A stretch of DNA of 64,000 nt from Vanilla planifolia. Lineage: Eukaryota; Streptophyta; Magnoliopsida; Asparagales; Orchidaceae. Under the pieces are notes generated by a model. It was not told the DNA's origin. It searched no databases and saw nothing but the letters and a program-made list of their open reading frames with translations. This document shows, piece after piece, positions 1 through 12,874 of this stretch. The stretch spans positions 28,377,912-28,441,911 of the forward strand of contig CM043865.1 in assembly GCA_023846275.1 (NCBI GenBank), in the 5' to 3' direction. Each line of letters opens with the position of its first letter. Position 1 is the stretch's first letter. Position numbers and translations under genes: made by a program.

Positions 1-3000
1 AATATTTTAAAAAATATATTTTAAAGAAATTTTAAGAAGCTTAAACACATCTTTGAAAGTGATTTTAAGCAAATATTAATTTTGTTTTAAAACACATTAA
101 TTGTTTGATAATAATTTATTATAAAAATTATGAAATAAAAAAGAAAAAAATTTAAAATACATACCATTCATTTTTAAGTGGTTCTACTTAAAATAAATCT
201 TATGTCTACCCATGACAAAAATTATGCAAAATACAACATGATAAATATAAATCTTTTATTAAAAAAAATAGAATAAACTCTTATAATAATGAAATATAAG
301 AAACATGCTATCATGGACTTACATTAAAATAAAATTATCAACAAAAGAAAATAATTTAGTGACATAATATCAAAATTAATACAAACAAAAATCTTATATT
401 TAATGAAATGTTTAATGAGACATAAGCATTTTAATTATAGTAATTAAAAATAAAAAAATATTAAAAACTTAGTTGATTTGAGAAGAAAATAGAAATTAAA
501 AGTTTGACAGCTGAAGGATGCCACATAAGAAAACAACAATTTACCCTGACTACTAAGGGCTTGAATGTAGTGAGCTAGCATAATTAGAAACTTATATATT
601 AATATTTTAAAAAAGATACAAATGACTCAAAAATAATTACTAAAATAGTCATTATACAAATGATCCATCAACGTCATTCGATCTAGAATAACAAAAATGA
701 GAGTCGTATGATAGGAGATAATCCTAACCATTAGATCGCAAAAATTTCACTATCAGGTGGCTAAATTTAAACTAAATTTACATAGAGAATAGAATTTGAT
801 TTGGAATATTATATCTAAATCGTTATCTAATGGTTGGATTTATATCTTATGCACGGGTTAAACATGGCTAGCGTGATCACAAAATTATGTGATCAAACAA
901 TGGATCTAATTAAGCATTTTTAAAAAGCAGATAATATTATGATCATTTAATTACAAAATTGCATAATTGGATGGCTCACTCCTATAATTTAGAAGTTAGT
1001 CACGAGAACAGAAGCATGAATTTTAGTCCTACATTACAAAATAGCACATTATGTATTCACTTATATGCATTTGCAAATGCTTTAGAGATAGTCTTTATGT
1101 TTGGCACTAGCTTCCCCCTTATTCATTAAGGATTTGTCGCTCACATTACCAATAACTTGATTAAGCTCGATTAACAGATACGATGAGATCACTAGTTGTG
1201 TTTTCACCTGATAAGTGTAACAAATCGAGTTCACTCATTAAGCTTTGACTCAAGATAAAATTTTTAGAGTTGATGTAGTTCTTACTTATTATGATTTGTT
1301 TTTTATTTTATTATTACTATATCTACTAATTAAATATTTTTTTTGTAATAAGTTAGTCAATAAAAATTTTTATATATATGATTAAGATAAAATACTTCTT
1401 AAAACTATTAAGGTAAAATCAAAGTTTTAGAATCCTAAATATTTTTTTAAGATGATTAATTTTAATTAATTTTAATTTGTGTGCATTGTAATAAAGATTC
1501 CAATCAAGCTTAATATTTTAATTAGAATAAAATTAAAATATATAAAATTAAATTTAAAATATATTTCTTAGTTATTTGTCACTCAAGTCAAGATTATTTT
1601 TATGGGATCTTGCGTTTGCTCATCTTCTTTTTTAAGTTCTCCCATAACAAGAGCATTGGCTATGTAAAATTTGAAATCTACTCAAACAAGTTTATTAGAA
1701 ATACTAGAGGTTTGTTATTTTACCAACCATAGAATACTTTTTATTTTGCCAACGTTTATGATTTTAAATGATTATTTGTAAAAATTAATCCACACAATTT
1801 GGTCTCTACTTAAGATTTGTATCATCACATATTTATTTTAAATACACATAAGTTTTAATTATTGTTATAATTATGTAAATGATAAGGAGGGGCCTTGATA
1901 AGCGCCTTTTATGTCTCTCTTATTCTCTCGGTAACTTCTTTTTTTATTCTTCTGATAACTCGCCTTATCTCTCTCCTACTCATCACTTCCCCCTAATTTC
2001 CTTCTCCTCACTCTCTATTACATTAGTGGCCTTCTCATCCTTTCTCTTTGTCTTATCAAAGATCCATGGATAGTGATGCTTTTCCCTCTCCTTTGTATAC
2101 TCTAACATGGACAGTAGTTGAACACCCTTGCATATACAAAAGCTCTTAGCTTTTTGAACCTCACACAATAATTCATGCACCTTCTTGACATTTCAATTTC
2201 TTCCTAAGCAATTCTCCTTCCCTTTCTTGCATGTTATTAATGGTTTTTCCCACTACTACACAACTACCTTTGTGCTTCTCTCATTGTAGTCATTATAGCA
2301 TTAGATTTTAGTTTTCTTAAGGTCAAGTTTTATTATTCGATTTATTATAATACTTTAATTAATTAATTAGCTTAAATTAAGTCTTAGTTTACTACATCCA
2401 CTTAACCCCTATAATTGATTAGGTTATTTTCTTAGGTATTTTTTATCTATTACTATTATTTTTTTTCTATTTTCTTATAACTTAGAGTTAATTAATTTTA
2501 TTAATTTTTAATCAATTTTGCCTCCCAAAATTTACCATCCAATTTTTAAAATCCTTTATCCATGAGATCTAATTGCCATTAAATATTTATGTTTTTATTT
2601 TATTTAGTATTTTAAATATTTTTTATAATTAATTTCTTATTAAAGTTTGGCTTCTTATTTTGTAATCATCTAATGTTAATCTAAACTTCTTTACGATCAT
2701 TACATTGTTATCCAATTTAATAATTTTCTAAAATCATTTAATATTTACTTTAATTTTTTGTTTGATTCTAATTATATAATTAAATTATTATTAAATTCTC
2801 ATAAACTTGTATTATTATTTTTTATTGTAATGTATAAACTTTATTTTTAAAAGAAAATGTGATAATCTATTTTTTATTTTGTTTTTCAATAGTGATTAAA
2901 TTAGTTTTCATAACTATGGAAAAATGTGACAACAATTTTTATAAAGAACAAAATGATTTTCAACATTAATCAGAGATAAAAATCGTGACCCACCTAAAAA

Positions 3001-4085
3001 GGTAGGAGAATAGCACTAGTCTCTCCCTCTAACTAATTGCTCTAACAAACAAGTACAATAAATAATTTTTCCAAATTTAGTATCTCTCATCTCTATTTGA
3101 GCTAACACCAATAACAATACTTCCCCCACAACCCTTCTTTAAGAAATTTTTGTTATCAAGTCTTCCTTCCAACTATCGACATCTAGAAATTTCTCTCTGG
3201 CACTTCTCTATTGCACCAACTTCTTCTCCCTTCAACCTCTCCTTCTCAAGAAGGTACGCAAACAAACTAGCTTAAATATTATCCAATTACTAGTGGTGCT
3301 AAAAGCTTAAACAATAGGCTAAAGGTAGCTTTTTTTCCTTCTTACCTCAACATTAACCAAACAAGGATAAAGATTAATAAACCCTTTATTAAAAAACATA
3401 TAAATTAAATTTTTATAATTCTTGTTTTACTTTTGAAATCAAACAACTTCAAATAGATTTATTGGAGCTCTAAAAACTACATTTCAAGCACCAATAAATT
3501 TATTTAGAAAAACTCTTTCTAATAATATTCTCAATTCAAGTTTCAATATACAATTTCACACATTTTTCAAGACCTTATTAAATTTATTATATTAATTTAA
3601 ACATATGTCATTGTTTATAAGAATCTTATATGAGAATTAAGAATGTGACGTCTAGTCTCAAAATTATGAGATTCTCCCTCAAGATTTGCTTCCTCGACTT
3701 TTGATATAATATTATTATATGACTAAGATTTACAAAGCATTCTCTAAAGAAGCTTATACATGTGGTTATGAAATAAAATGTCTTCCAAACCTCCAACTAG
3801 CTTTGGTAGTATTTTGGAGAATTGGAATAGTGATACAAATCAAACAATAACTCGTGTGAGCTAATAGTCGACAACAGTCAATAATAACAAGAAGGCTTCA
3901 CAAATAGAATAAGAAGATTAATCACACCTATATTACACAAAATTAATTCTTTCGACATATGATTGATAAAACAAATGATAATAACAAAAAAAAACTCCTA
4001 AATTAAGAAATCAAAACCAAAGAAGGACCAAGAAACCAGATACGGTGATCGTACGATATACACGTTAACACAAATCTAAGAAAAA
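1..4085. other. AT-rich intergenic DNA downstream of the pectinesterase
   Basis: No gene is recognised. The stretch is dominated by A/T runs, with a pyrimidine-rich patch at about 1900-2260 and a slightly GC-richer patch at about 3000-3250. Open frames are short and show no family resemblance. The segment at about 690-980 (phrases about 'tttgat', 'ggatgg', 'gatca') is similar in style to material at 12.2-12.6 kb and 30.9-31.3 kb, which suggests decayed copies of one repeat family. The 3' end of the pectinesterase transcript should lie just below position 4086. Confidence 0.5.
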
Positions 4086-5428
4086 TCATTCATAATAAGC
4101 CGGCAGCCACTCCTTGCCGTTGATGAAATCAACGGTAAGGAAAGGTGCCACCTCGTCCTCCGTCAGCTGCCGCGACCACTTCACCCGATCCGTCCGATCC
4201 GCACCTGGCCCATGACACGAATGCTCCCCTTGGAGCATATTACTGCAATAAAAACATAATCACTAAAGATTGCTTTGTTTCGTTGATGAAGTAGATGAAG
4301 AGAGAGCAAGAGGAGACTCACTCGGTGGAGCCGTCGTAGATCCAGTTGGCCCAGCCCTTGGGTGCGACGGTCTTTGATAGGTAGGATTTGGCGAATACGA
4401 CCCGAGAATGTGGGCTTTTGGCCCGGCCCAAGAACACCTCGCCCACACCGTACACCTTGCAATTTATGAACACGAAACCGGTGCTGTCCACAGCCGACCG
4501 CCTGTTCTGAGCCGTGATCGAACCGAGGATCGCAGTTCGCCGGTCCGGGAGAACAAAGATCTCGCAGGTCTATAATCGGTTACGAAAATTCTGAGTTCAT
4601 CGGCCCGAGATGGAAGAACAAATGCGTGAAGCACTCGCCTGAAAAATGGATTGACCCCGGCCAAAGATGAAATCAATGTTTCCTTGGATGTAGCAGCTCT
4701 CGTAGTAATGCCTGCCCTTGCGATCAAAGAGTGTGTTGTGATGGCTGAAGAAGCCACAGTGGTAGAATGCGGCCTTGTCGCCGTCGACCATCGCCGCCAC
4801 CGATTGGTTGAAGGGTGTGTTCGCCGGGCCCAAGGGAGCTTCGTTCTGCGTCGCCAATTTCTCTTGAGACAGTCCAAAAGTTAGCAATTTATGAAATTCT
4901 TTCACGAACCTTGAAGCTGATTCCGAAGGCTACGAAATTGTCAGCTTTGACGACGAAGGTCGAGGACTCCGCGTTGTTCTTCTTGCCGTCGTCCCACACG
5001 ATCGCCGTCTTCCCCTTTCCGCTACCTCTCAAGAAGATGTACCGCTTGTTCTCAGGAATCAGGACCTTCTCTCTGTCACATTTTAATTAAGAGGCTAGAA
5101 ATTCAGGCAATTACGAGCAAATCTAGGGTTGAGAAAAGAATTTTGTTTGGTCTTTGTACCGATAGACTCCAGCGCGGAGGTGGACGACAATCCATTTGGA
5201 ATTTCCGGTGGGGACAGCGTCGATGGCGGCCTGGACGGAGGTGAAGTTGTCTTTTCCCGATGGGCTGACGATGATGGTGCGGCTGGGATTGGCCTCCAGC
5301 TTGGAGGTGAGGAGGGGAGCGTCAATTAGGTCCTTGGCTTTGGAACCTCTGCCATTGGCGGCACTAAAGGAGGACGAGGCCGATAGAAGAAAGAGGCAGA
5401 CATGGAGCACGGTTGAAGACCCGATCAT
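4086..5428 (-). CDS. pectinesterase (PME), five exons, no PMEI pro-domain, altered active site
   Basis: Cell-wall enzyme family (carbohydrate esterase 8) that removes methyl esters from homogalacturonan in the apoplast. Exons on the minus strand: 5428-5160, 5072-4910, 4845-4639, 4569-4322 and 4242-4086, giving 347 residues with phases that join exactly. Residues 1-24 look like a signal peptide, and the catalytic domain follows directly (IIVSPSGKDNFTSVQAAIDAV, 52-72), so this is the short type without an inhibitor domain. Family landmarks: GVYREKV (87-93), NQSV (157-160), GNIDFIFG (199-206), GSITAQNR (229-236), LGRA (260-263). The core motif usually read as QDTL is HNTL at 180-183, and the usual LGRAW is LGRAK (Lys264). 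Gln158, Asp202 and Arg262 are kept. Introns are short (87, 64, 69 and 79 bases); the third appears to be GC-AG. Family assignment is firm; enzymatic activity is doubtful. Confidence 0.93.
4570..4638 (-). other. GC-AG intron (third intron of the pectinesterase)
   Basis: The upstream exon must end after GQSIFQ in phase 0, and the downstream exon must start in phase 0 with TCEIFVLPDRR. The only junction that satisfies both reads CAG|GCGAGT at the donor and TTATAG|ACC at the acceptor, 69 bases long. The nearest GT, four bases further, would break the frame. GC-AG introns are a known minor class in plants, and their donors usually match the rest of the consensus well, as here. Confidence 0.7.
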
Positions 5429-5700
5429 TGTCTAGTTGTTCGTTTATCTTGTTGAGAAGGAGGTGTCGCGGCGGAAGGATGGCGAAGGCGGTGCTTTTAA
5501 TGGAGAAGGAAGAGGAAGAGAATGTTAGTTGCTGCTGTGTTGGGTTTTGACCAATGGCGGGGAGGGAAAGGTGGGACAGATGAGAATTCGAACCGGGAAA
5601 AAGGAGCGAAGAAAACAAAATAATTAGCGGTTCATATTTATGGCGGTCATCTTTTATTTCTTCTAGGTTTATCATCGCCTAGAATTTTATTTAAAATAAT
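5429..5700 (-). promoter_or_regulatory. pectinesterase leader and proximal promoter
   Basis: On the minus strand the 100 bases before the ATG are CT-rich (CTCTTCCTCTTCC type), as is common in plant leaders. Two TATA-like sequences are visible: ATTAAAAG near 5494-5501 and CATAAATATGA near 5633-5643. I cannot decide between them. A long open frame here on the minus strand (to 5675) carries no family similarity and is probably leader read-through. Confidence 0.4.
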
Positions 5701-6529
5701 AAAACAACCTTACAAAATTAATTCGATAGAAAACATGTTTGCTCCGGGCTCGGTGGAAAAAAAATATAACATATTGGTTTCAAATTGATTTCTAATAAAA
5801 GTATATTAAAATATAACTGAGTATTTATCACATTTTAAAGTATACTTTTTAATTCCTAAAATATCAAATTGTGTTAACATTAAAAATAATTTTATTTTAA
5901 AAAAATAATATCAAAATTTCATCAAAAAGTTAAAAGATAATTTAGTAATTTTATAATATCAACTATTTTATCAAAATACTTATCGATAATACATTTACCA
6001 AATATATAATTATTTGAAAACTTAATGTTTTGTAACAAGTGTGTTAAACATAGTCTTTGTTTTTTACACCATGAAATATTATAGCATTATAATATTAGAT
6101 CTATTAATTATACATAATACATCAATTAAAGAAAGTATTATATTATATATAATATGTAATTTTTAATAAATATATAGTTTAGAGTAGTAACATATTATAA
6201 ATTAATTCAAAATAATAAAATTTAATATACCTTATATAAATAGAACACAAATTGATATTACTAATATATTCATTTAATTATATGAATAAAAATTTTACAA
6301 ATATAATTACATTATAACTATTTAAATTATATACTTATCATAAGTAAAAAAGAATAAATATGTATCATTATAATTTATTAATTCAAATTTTTTTGTCATT
6401 AGCCACATTAGTCATATTCATATAAATGCAACATGATTATTTTGACCTATGTGTTCTAAATTCTTGAAGACTTCATCTTTAATTTTAAAACTATAAAACC
6501 TTTTTAGCCTATTCCTTAATCAAGTTTCT
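5701..6529. other. AT-rich intergenic DNA
   Basis: Poly-A/T tracts and short alternating AT stretches only. I see no gene or structured repeat. Confidence 0.5.
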
Positions 6530-9500
6530 AAAGCGGCTTGCAGTTATTCTCTTAATTATAGTTTCTTGACAACATCTAACTCCATTCTCAAATTAGTAAT
6601 ACTAAAGTATTAAATTGCTTCCTAAAAGTTGTTCAACATATGTCATATATTTTAGTTAGTTGCACTACCTTTGCATTCTACATGGCATGCACACCAACCA
6701 TTCCACAAGTCCAACCATTGTTGCCACAAACTCAGATGATATGCTCCATGTATCTAGAGATGATTCACCCATTGTGCACGATGGTTATAAAGATGAAGGG
6801 GCCTTTTTGAATAACAAACAACTATCTTTTGATGAGAGGATAAGATGAACCTTTGTGTTTTGATTTTTTCAAGAATAAAAGAAGTTTATCATCCCAACTA
6901 TATCAATATGTCTTCCAAAATTCTTATGTCACCTATTCTTTTATAGCACATGATATATCTATCCTTCGTCCTCATTTATCCTCATGATTACTTTACTTTA
7001 CAAAGCTTTGGGGAAGCACACATATTCACAAATGACAAGTGAAATCCTTTCTTTTGCTATCCTATCCATTAATTTAAGGTTCTTTACATCAAAATCTCTT
7101 ATTCGTCTTCCTCTCTCTTTTCTTAACAATATGTTTCATTTCTTTCAAAATTTTAGAGTAAATCCTTACATAATCAATGACCCCACAATTACAAATTCTA
7201 AATGCACAACACCATGAACCAACATCCTTCTAATATCATACGTGTTAAATGATAGGTAGAATAAAAAATAGTAACATAACAAGGGCTACTCCCAATACTA
7301 AGGCATCCTTTCAAATCTTAAGATGCAATTCCATTAATATCCAGAAGCTAATATCAAGGAATAAATCCTACTAATGTAATTGCATGTCAAAATGCTCCAA
7401 ATATTTGCATGTTCATGAACTATCAATAAGAAAACAAACACTTATGCTTTTTCTCTTATGTACAAAAATTACAACCATGCATAGGAAAATGGATGATAGA
7501 CATTATTATAAGCATAATCAAGTTGTATCATTTTTCTTATGCATACACATCCTGATAATGCACAACATGATTGTTAGCATCAGCTCCTACATACTATGAG
7601 GTTGTCATATGCATCTAATTAGAATGAATATATTAGAATAAGGAAAGATGAAATAAATAGAGGACAAAAGAAATAAGATAAGAAATAGAAGTGAAATGAA
7701 GAGCAAGCTATATTAACCTATGGAAATTAGTATATTTTAATAATAAGATTTAGGAGATATAAGCTTTATGATTTGTTATTAATCTATTGACATGATAAGA
7801 AGATATGCCATGATAAGTGAATAAGGTTTACTTCAAATGATGATAGCTTAACAAGTCATACTTGATTATTACTATGAAATGAAAATGCTCTAAGCTCTTC
7901 TATTTATTTAAGATGGACAAACATATATGATATAATATTATCGTTGTTACAAGTTGGATGAGCTAAATTTATATGAAATGGTATTATTAGTATCAAACCT
8001 CATACTTAATTTATCATTATAGGATGAGAATTACATGAGCTTTGTTATTACTATAGGGTAAGAAATACCAAAATTTGTTGTTGTTATAAGCTATAAACAA
8101 GTGTAAAAAAATTATATGATCATAACATGCCTTGAACATAAGGCTTACAAGAACTAAGTTATATATTAAGATATGATATGTCTATAAGATGAGGTCTATA
8201 TGATATGAGACTAGATCTTATGACTTAAGAAAATAATTGATTAAGAAAAAAAATCATGATAATAAGAAAATAATAGAAATGGACATGATCATGTATCTAC
8301 ATCTATCACATATGTTATATAATCAAATGGTTTTAACATATTCTTTTTTATACTTATTGCACATACATCTTTTTTATTATTATCTTTTAATATTATGTGA
8401 TATCATTTTATTAAGTTTTATTATGTTTATTACCTATAGATAGTAGTACCCATAGAGTCATATAAAACACATTACTTATTTGTATTATAAATCATGTTGT
8501 AGACACTCCAAGAGATGGAAAAGAGGGTATTAATTGAAAGGAATCTTGATCAAGTTTATGTGGAGAGCTTTCGAGGGGGATGTTCTTTCTATAATGTATA
8601 TTGAAGCTGAGTATAAATAAACATGCTTGAATTTAACATTTTGACATATATATTTTTAGTAACTATTGATTTTAAACTTGATCATATTTACATGATTTGA
8701 AAATATTTCTTCTACATGTATCTTACCACCATTGTTGCTTGTTAGTTTGTTTGAGGTGTCATTAATCTTGTGTATTACTCTGATGTATAATGATTTTATG
8801 TGATACTTTATGTACAAGTTGTTTGCATAATGGGTGGGGCATAAGACTCAATTTTCATAAGCTTATTAGCCACTAACATGTGATTTGACATCATTCGCTA
8901 CCTTGGCTAACCCTATTCTCCTTGCTTCAAGGGCCCTTGTGCTATATTGGGGAATGTATTATTGTGCTTTACCTCTTAAGAGCTTTCATGCATTTGCCCA
9001 CCTACCTTGATAAATTTGAGTAATATAAACTTTTGTTTCAACCACATGGTTTAAGTGTCAAATTACATCATAAACTAATCTTTATTCATTTTAGGAGTTA
9101 TGATTATGTGGCTTCTTTGTAAAATGAGTTGTTTACCTTCAAAGATGGTACTTATATCTTGTAGTCACTTACAAAAAAGTTATATTCTATTTATTATATC
9201 AATTCAAAAACATATTACTATACATGATCAATACACATGTCCAATTACCTTCTATCATTTAACCAAAAATTTCTTATTTATTATGGCATATGAGATTGTA
9301 CATGGGGCTCACCAAACATCAATATAAGCAAGTACATCAAACTCTTAATAACGAAACAATAAAATGAAGGCTAAGTTTACTTAAAAATTCCTGAACTTTT
9401 CGCATAATTGTTGGACATACATCAATCAACTACCTTGATCCTTTTTGTTCTATATGTGCACTTGAGCATTTGGCATGAATCATACTCAAATCCTCTCAAC

Positions 9501-11100
9501 TTCAATCCAAACTAGTTTTCCAAGACCTAGCGAAGTTTTATGAGAAGCAAACACCTTTTTAAAATGTTTACTCCAAAGGAACTTTCCAGAGGGTTGCCCA
9601 ACTTGGTTTAAGTACTTATTTGCCTTAAGCATCAACCTAGCCATCTTAAGAATTTTGAAGTACCTATAACTCTCCTTGATTTCATTTCCTCTCAAACCCT
9701 TCTTTGTCCTTCATTATTCTTATCAATAGCCTTATGATTGCTCCATATTCCATGCAATCTTAAGACATCATAAAGTCCATTCATCTCTTATATGAGATGA
9801 ACTAATCCATAATAAAAAAATCATGCTTATCCCTCAAAACACCTTCTTGTGACTTTATTTTTCCATTATATATCCTCTCGAGGAATAAACGAAACTCACA
9901 TCTATTCAACGAGGCCTTACTCATTACCTCTTTTTTATTATATTTCAAAAGCTCTTGATAACCTTATTCTTGAGGCTTCCTCTTGAGTTTAAAAATCTTG
10001 AGATCATTTAACATGATCTCATAATCAAGCAAATGTATTTTTTGACAAGTCTCTAAGAAATTTTTCTTATCTCACAACCTTTGTAATACATAACATAGTT
10101 TCAACAATACCTTCCCAGGGTCCCAATGCCACCTTATCAATCACTCTCTTGTGAAACTATGAACTTATATCTTACAGGCTAAAGATCATAGCATTTTCTC
10201 AAGGATATTTAGCACCATTTTATCCATTATAAATACATGATTAGGATGTTGATGGAAGAATGCCTATTTAGAATTTCTTAGCTCTAGTCACAAACTATAA
10301 TAGTTGTATCCACGCTTATCTTATGTGATAATTTACAAGATCAAAAATTTAATTGCTTGAGACACTTCTTTCTTATAAAAAGCTCAAGATCATCTGTCAC
10401 TCATTAACCAATTTTCATATGGGACTCAACTCCATTCTTAACTTATAGCTTCTCAATACAATCCAAATCCATTATTTGATAGGAATCCTAATATTTCTAA
10501 TCCTAAAGGATCAACAATGGCAATCCTTCATACTCAATTCTTGTCATGCATTTTATGTTGTTACATTAACTTTTGCTTTTTATTCTACATTTATCCTTAT
10601 CGTTCTACAATTTTAGTTGTCACTATGACAATCCTAAGTGAGATGGGACATTTGTTGAAAGATGATCTATATATTGTGGATGGTGGTTAATAGATGAAGG
10701 ATCATTCTTCTATAGTTAATGCTTATGTCTTTCATGATAGGATAAAAGGACCTTCATGCTAATATTAAAGGGGCCTAATCTCTTCACGAATAAAAAGGGC
10801 ATATTTTGTATCAAATTCCTTTGCCATTTGAAGCTATTCTAAACTCTTATTTCTCTTTTAAAAATTTATTTTTGTAAGATACACATGATCAATTCTTCTT
10901 CCTCATTTCTCATCAATATTATTTTCTTTCATAAAGTATCAAAGGAGCACCCTATAGTCACAAAAAAGAGTGAAAACCTTTATCTTATTATACACATGGC
11001 TTTTCCCTTCACATTTTTTCACTTAAAATCTTAATTTTTTTCTAGTACTATCTTACCTTAATTTCAAATTTCCTCTCTTATAAGTTTTTTTGAATAAACA
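6530..11100. repeat. decayed element bracketed by old direct repeats
   Basis: A segment at about 6530-7170 recurs in the same orientation at about 10430-10940, offset by roughly 3.9 kb. Matching landmarks are the pair around 6764-6850 (gatggttataaagatgaag, gagaggataagatgaacctt) and 10675-10755 (gatggtggttaatagatgaa, gataggataaaaggacctt), plus the preceding 'cttaattatagtttcttgac' and 'cttaacttatagcttctcaa'. The copies are heavily diverged. Between them lie several broken minus-strand reading frames, for example 9486-9695 and the stretch above it to about 9990, in which I recognise no protein. An old LTR retrotransposon is the simplest reading, but no primer site or pol motif is visible, so a plain ancient duplication is possible. 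Confidence 0.4.
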
Positions 11101-12365
11101 TCTCTTTAATCAATGATGCTACTAATGTAATCTGTGTCGAGCTAATGCACAAGAATGGGAGTAAATTATGCATTAAATATTTTTTCTATTTTGAAAATAT
11201 TTTCATAAATTAAAATTTATTACTTATAAAATCATTGATTTAATAATTTTATTAAATAAAAATGTAAAAACATAAAAATTTTATGATTTTAAAATATTTT
11301 TAATAAAGTATTTTATACTTGATAAAAATAATTTTAATCTTTTATATATGTTTTAGTTAAATATTATTAAATAAAAAATACCATAAATTACATAATAACA
11401 AAAAATAATAGATACAAGAGATTTTAATGTGGTTTGACATAACCCATACCTACATTGACCCCAAGTTAGCACAACTAAGATGTTACAAATAAAACCACTC
11501 TATTTCTCCATAACTGATATAGATAACATATATAAGCCATACCAGTTTGTCATAACAAGTATGGGTTCACTATCACAATCTCAATTATAAAAATTTATAA
11601 TATTGAAATGTAATACAAAATAATATATAACTATAATATTTCACTATTCACTTGTAAAAATATATATAACACAAGTTTATAGATTATGATGTTAGAATAT
11701 TAATGCACTTATAAAAAATCTTATAACAATCTAAATGACCTACTTTTAAAATATTAAAACAAAACATTTATTAATATACATTAATATTGTTAAGAAAAAT
11801 AAAATAAATATAGATCTTGTATTAATATGATCTTTTTCAAAAAAAATAAAAAAATAAGAAAATAAAAAATCTATTGTAAAGAAGTCATTAGTAAGATATG
11901 CAATTAAAGAGTCTAAAAACAAGAAAGAGAAAAAGTAAGTTGCAAATACGGCTCCAACAATGGTGTCGAAATTGGATTGCAAAATTTGATTTTGCTCCTT
12001 TTCCCAAAAAATTGATATAAAAAGATAAAATCATCAATCCTCAACCTCCTAAGACTACTCTATTTATATTGGAATATTTTAGGCTAAAATAGAATTTTTT
12101 TTAATGGCTAAAAGGTCATCCAAAATAATTGTTAACATTTTAAAGTTTTAAACAAACACAAACAATTTTTTGGAATGCTGATTACTAATGGGAACAATTA
12201 CTGTAGTCCAATCTAGTGGATAAAATAAGAGCTACACGATCAAAATACTAAATAAAGGGCCCAAATCTAAGCCAAATAGGATTTGATATAGAACATTAGA
12301 TCTCCCATGTTGAATGGACGGTGTTGATGCACAAGAGCACTGTTCAAAAAGGCAAAATTGTTCTC
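11101..12365. other. AT-rich intergenic DNA
   Basis: No gene is recognised. The part at 12190-12365 already resembles the repeat family that forms the minisatellite next to it. Confidence 0.45.
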
Positions 12366-12650
12366 AGCTATTTGATCAAGCTTTACGAATGGATGGCTAG
12401 ATGAAATGCACTATTTATAAAAGCAAATAATATCTTAGTTATTTAATTAGGTTTTGTGGATGGACAAAAGGATGAAAATTATTATTCAAAATGGCAAAAT
12501 TGAACTCATTCATTTGATTAGGTTTGTTAAATGGGCATTTAGATGGAATTTATTGCTCACAAAAATGGGCTTTATATGAACCGTTTGATCCCAAAAAGTG
12601 CAATCGTATGACACTAGTTCACCCTAGTCCAAAAAGCAAACATGCCCAAT
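12366..12650 (+). repeat. 71-bp degenerate minisatellite, about four units
   Basis: Units begin at 12366 (agctatttgatcaag), 12437 (agttatttaattagg), 12507 (attcatttgattagg) and 12578 (gaaccgtttgatccc), so the period is 70-71 bases. Each unit continues with a 'ggatgg...gatgaaa' or similar segment. The units have diverged but keep their spacing. Similar wording at 690-980 and 30.9-31.3 kb suggests they come from the LTR of a dispersed element. Confidence 0.6.
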
Positions 12651-12779
12651 TTTTAATCCCACATTACAGGCTTGTACATGATGTTTAATATTTGTAATAC
12701 TTCATCTCAACTTATAGGTTAGCTAAATGGGGTTGGTTGCCCTCTGATGCTCTTGGGAAGCCATGACTAAACTCACATA

Positions 12780-12782
<3 letters not shown>

Positions 12783-12873
<91 letters not shown>

Positions 12874-12874
12874 C
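12783..12874. repeat. (AT)n(GT)n compound microsatellite
   Basis: About 37 AT dinucleotides (12783-12856) run directly into nine GT units (12857-12874). The minus-strand open frame across it encodes only Tyr-Ile repeats and is an artefact. Confidence 0.97.

Noticed and set aside
5364..5675. 103-codon minus-strand frame overlapping the pectinesterase start
   Set aside because: It is in a different frame from exon 1, has no domain, and covers the CT-rich leader.
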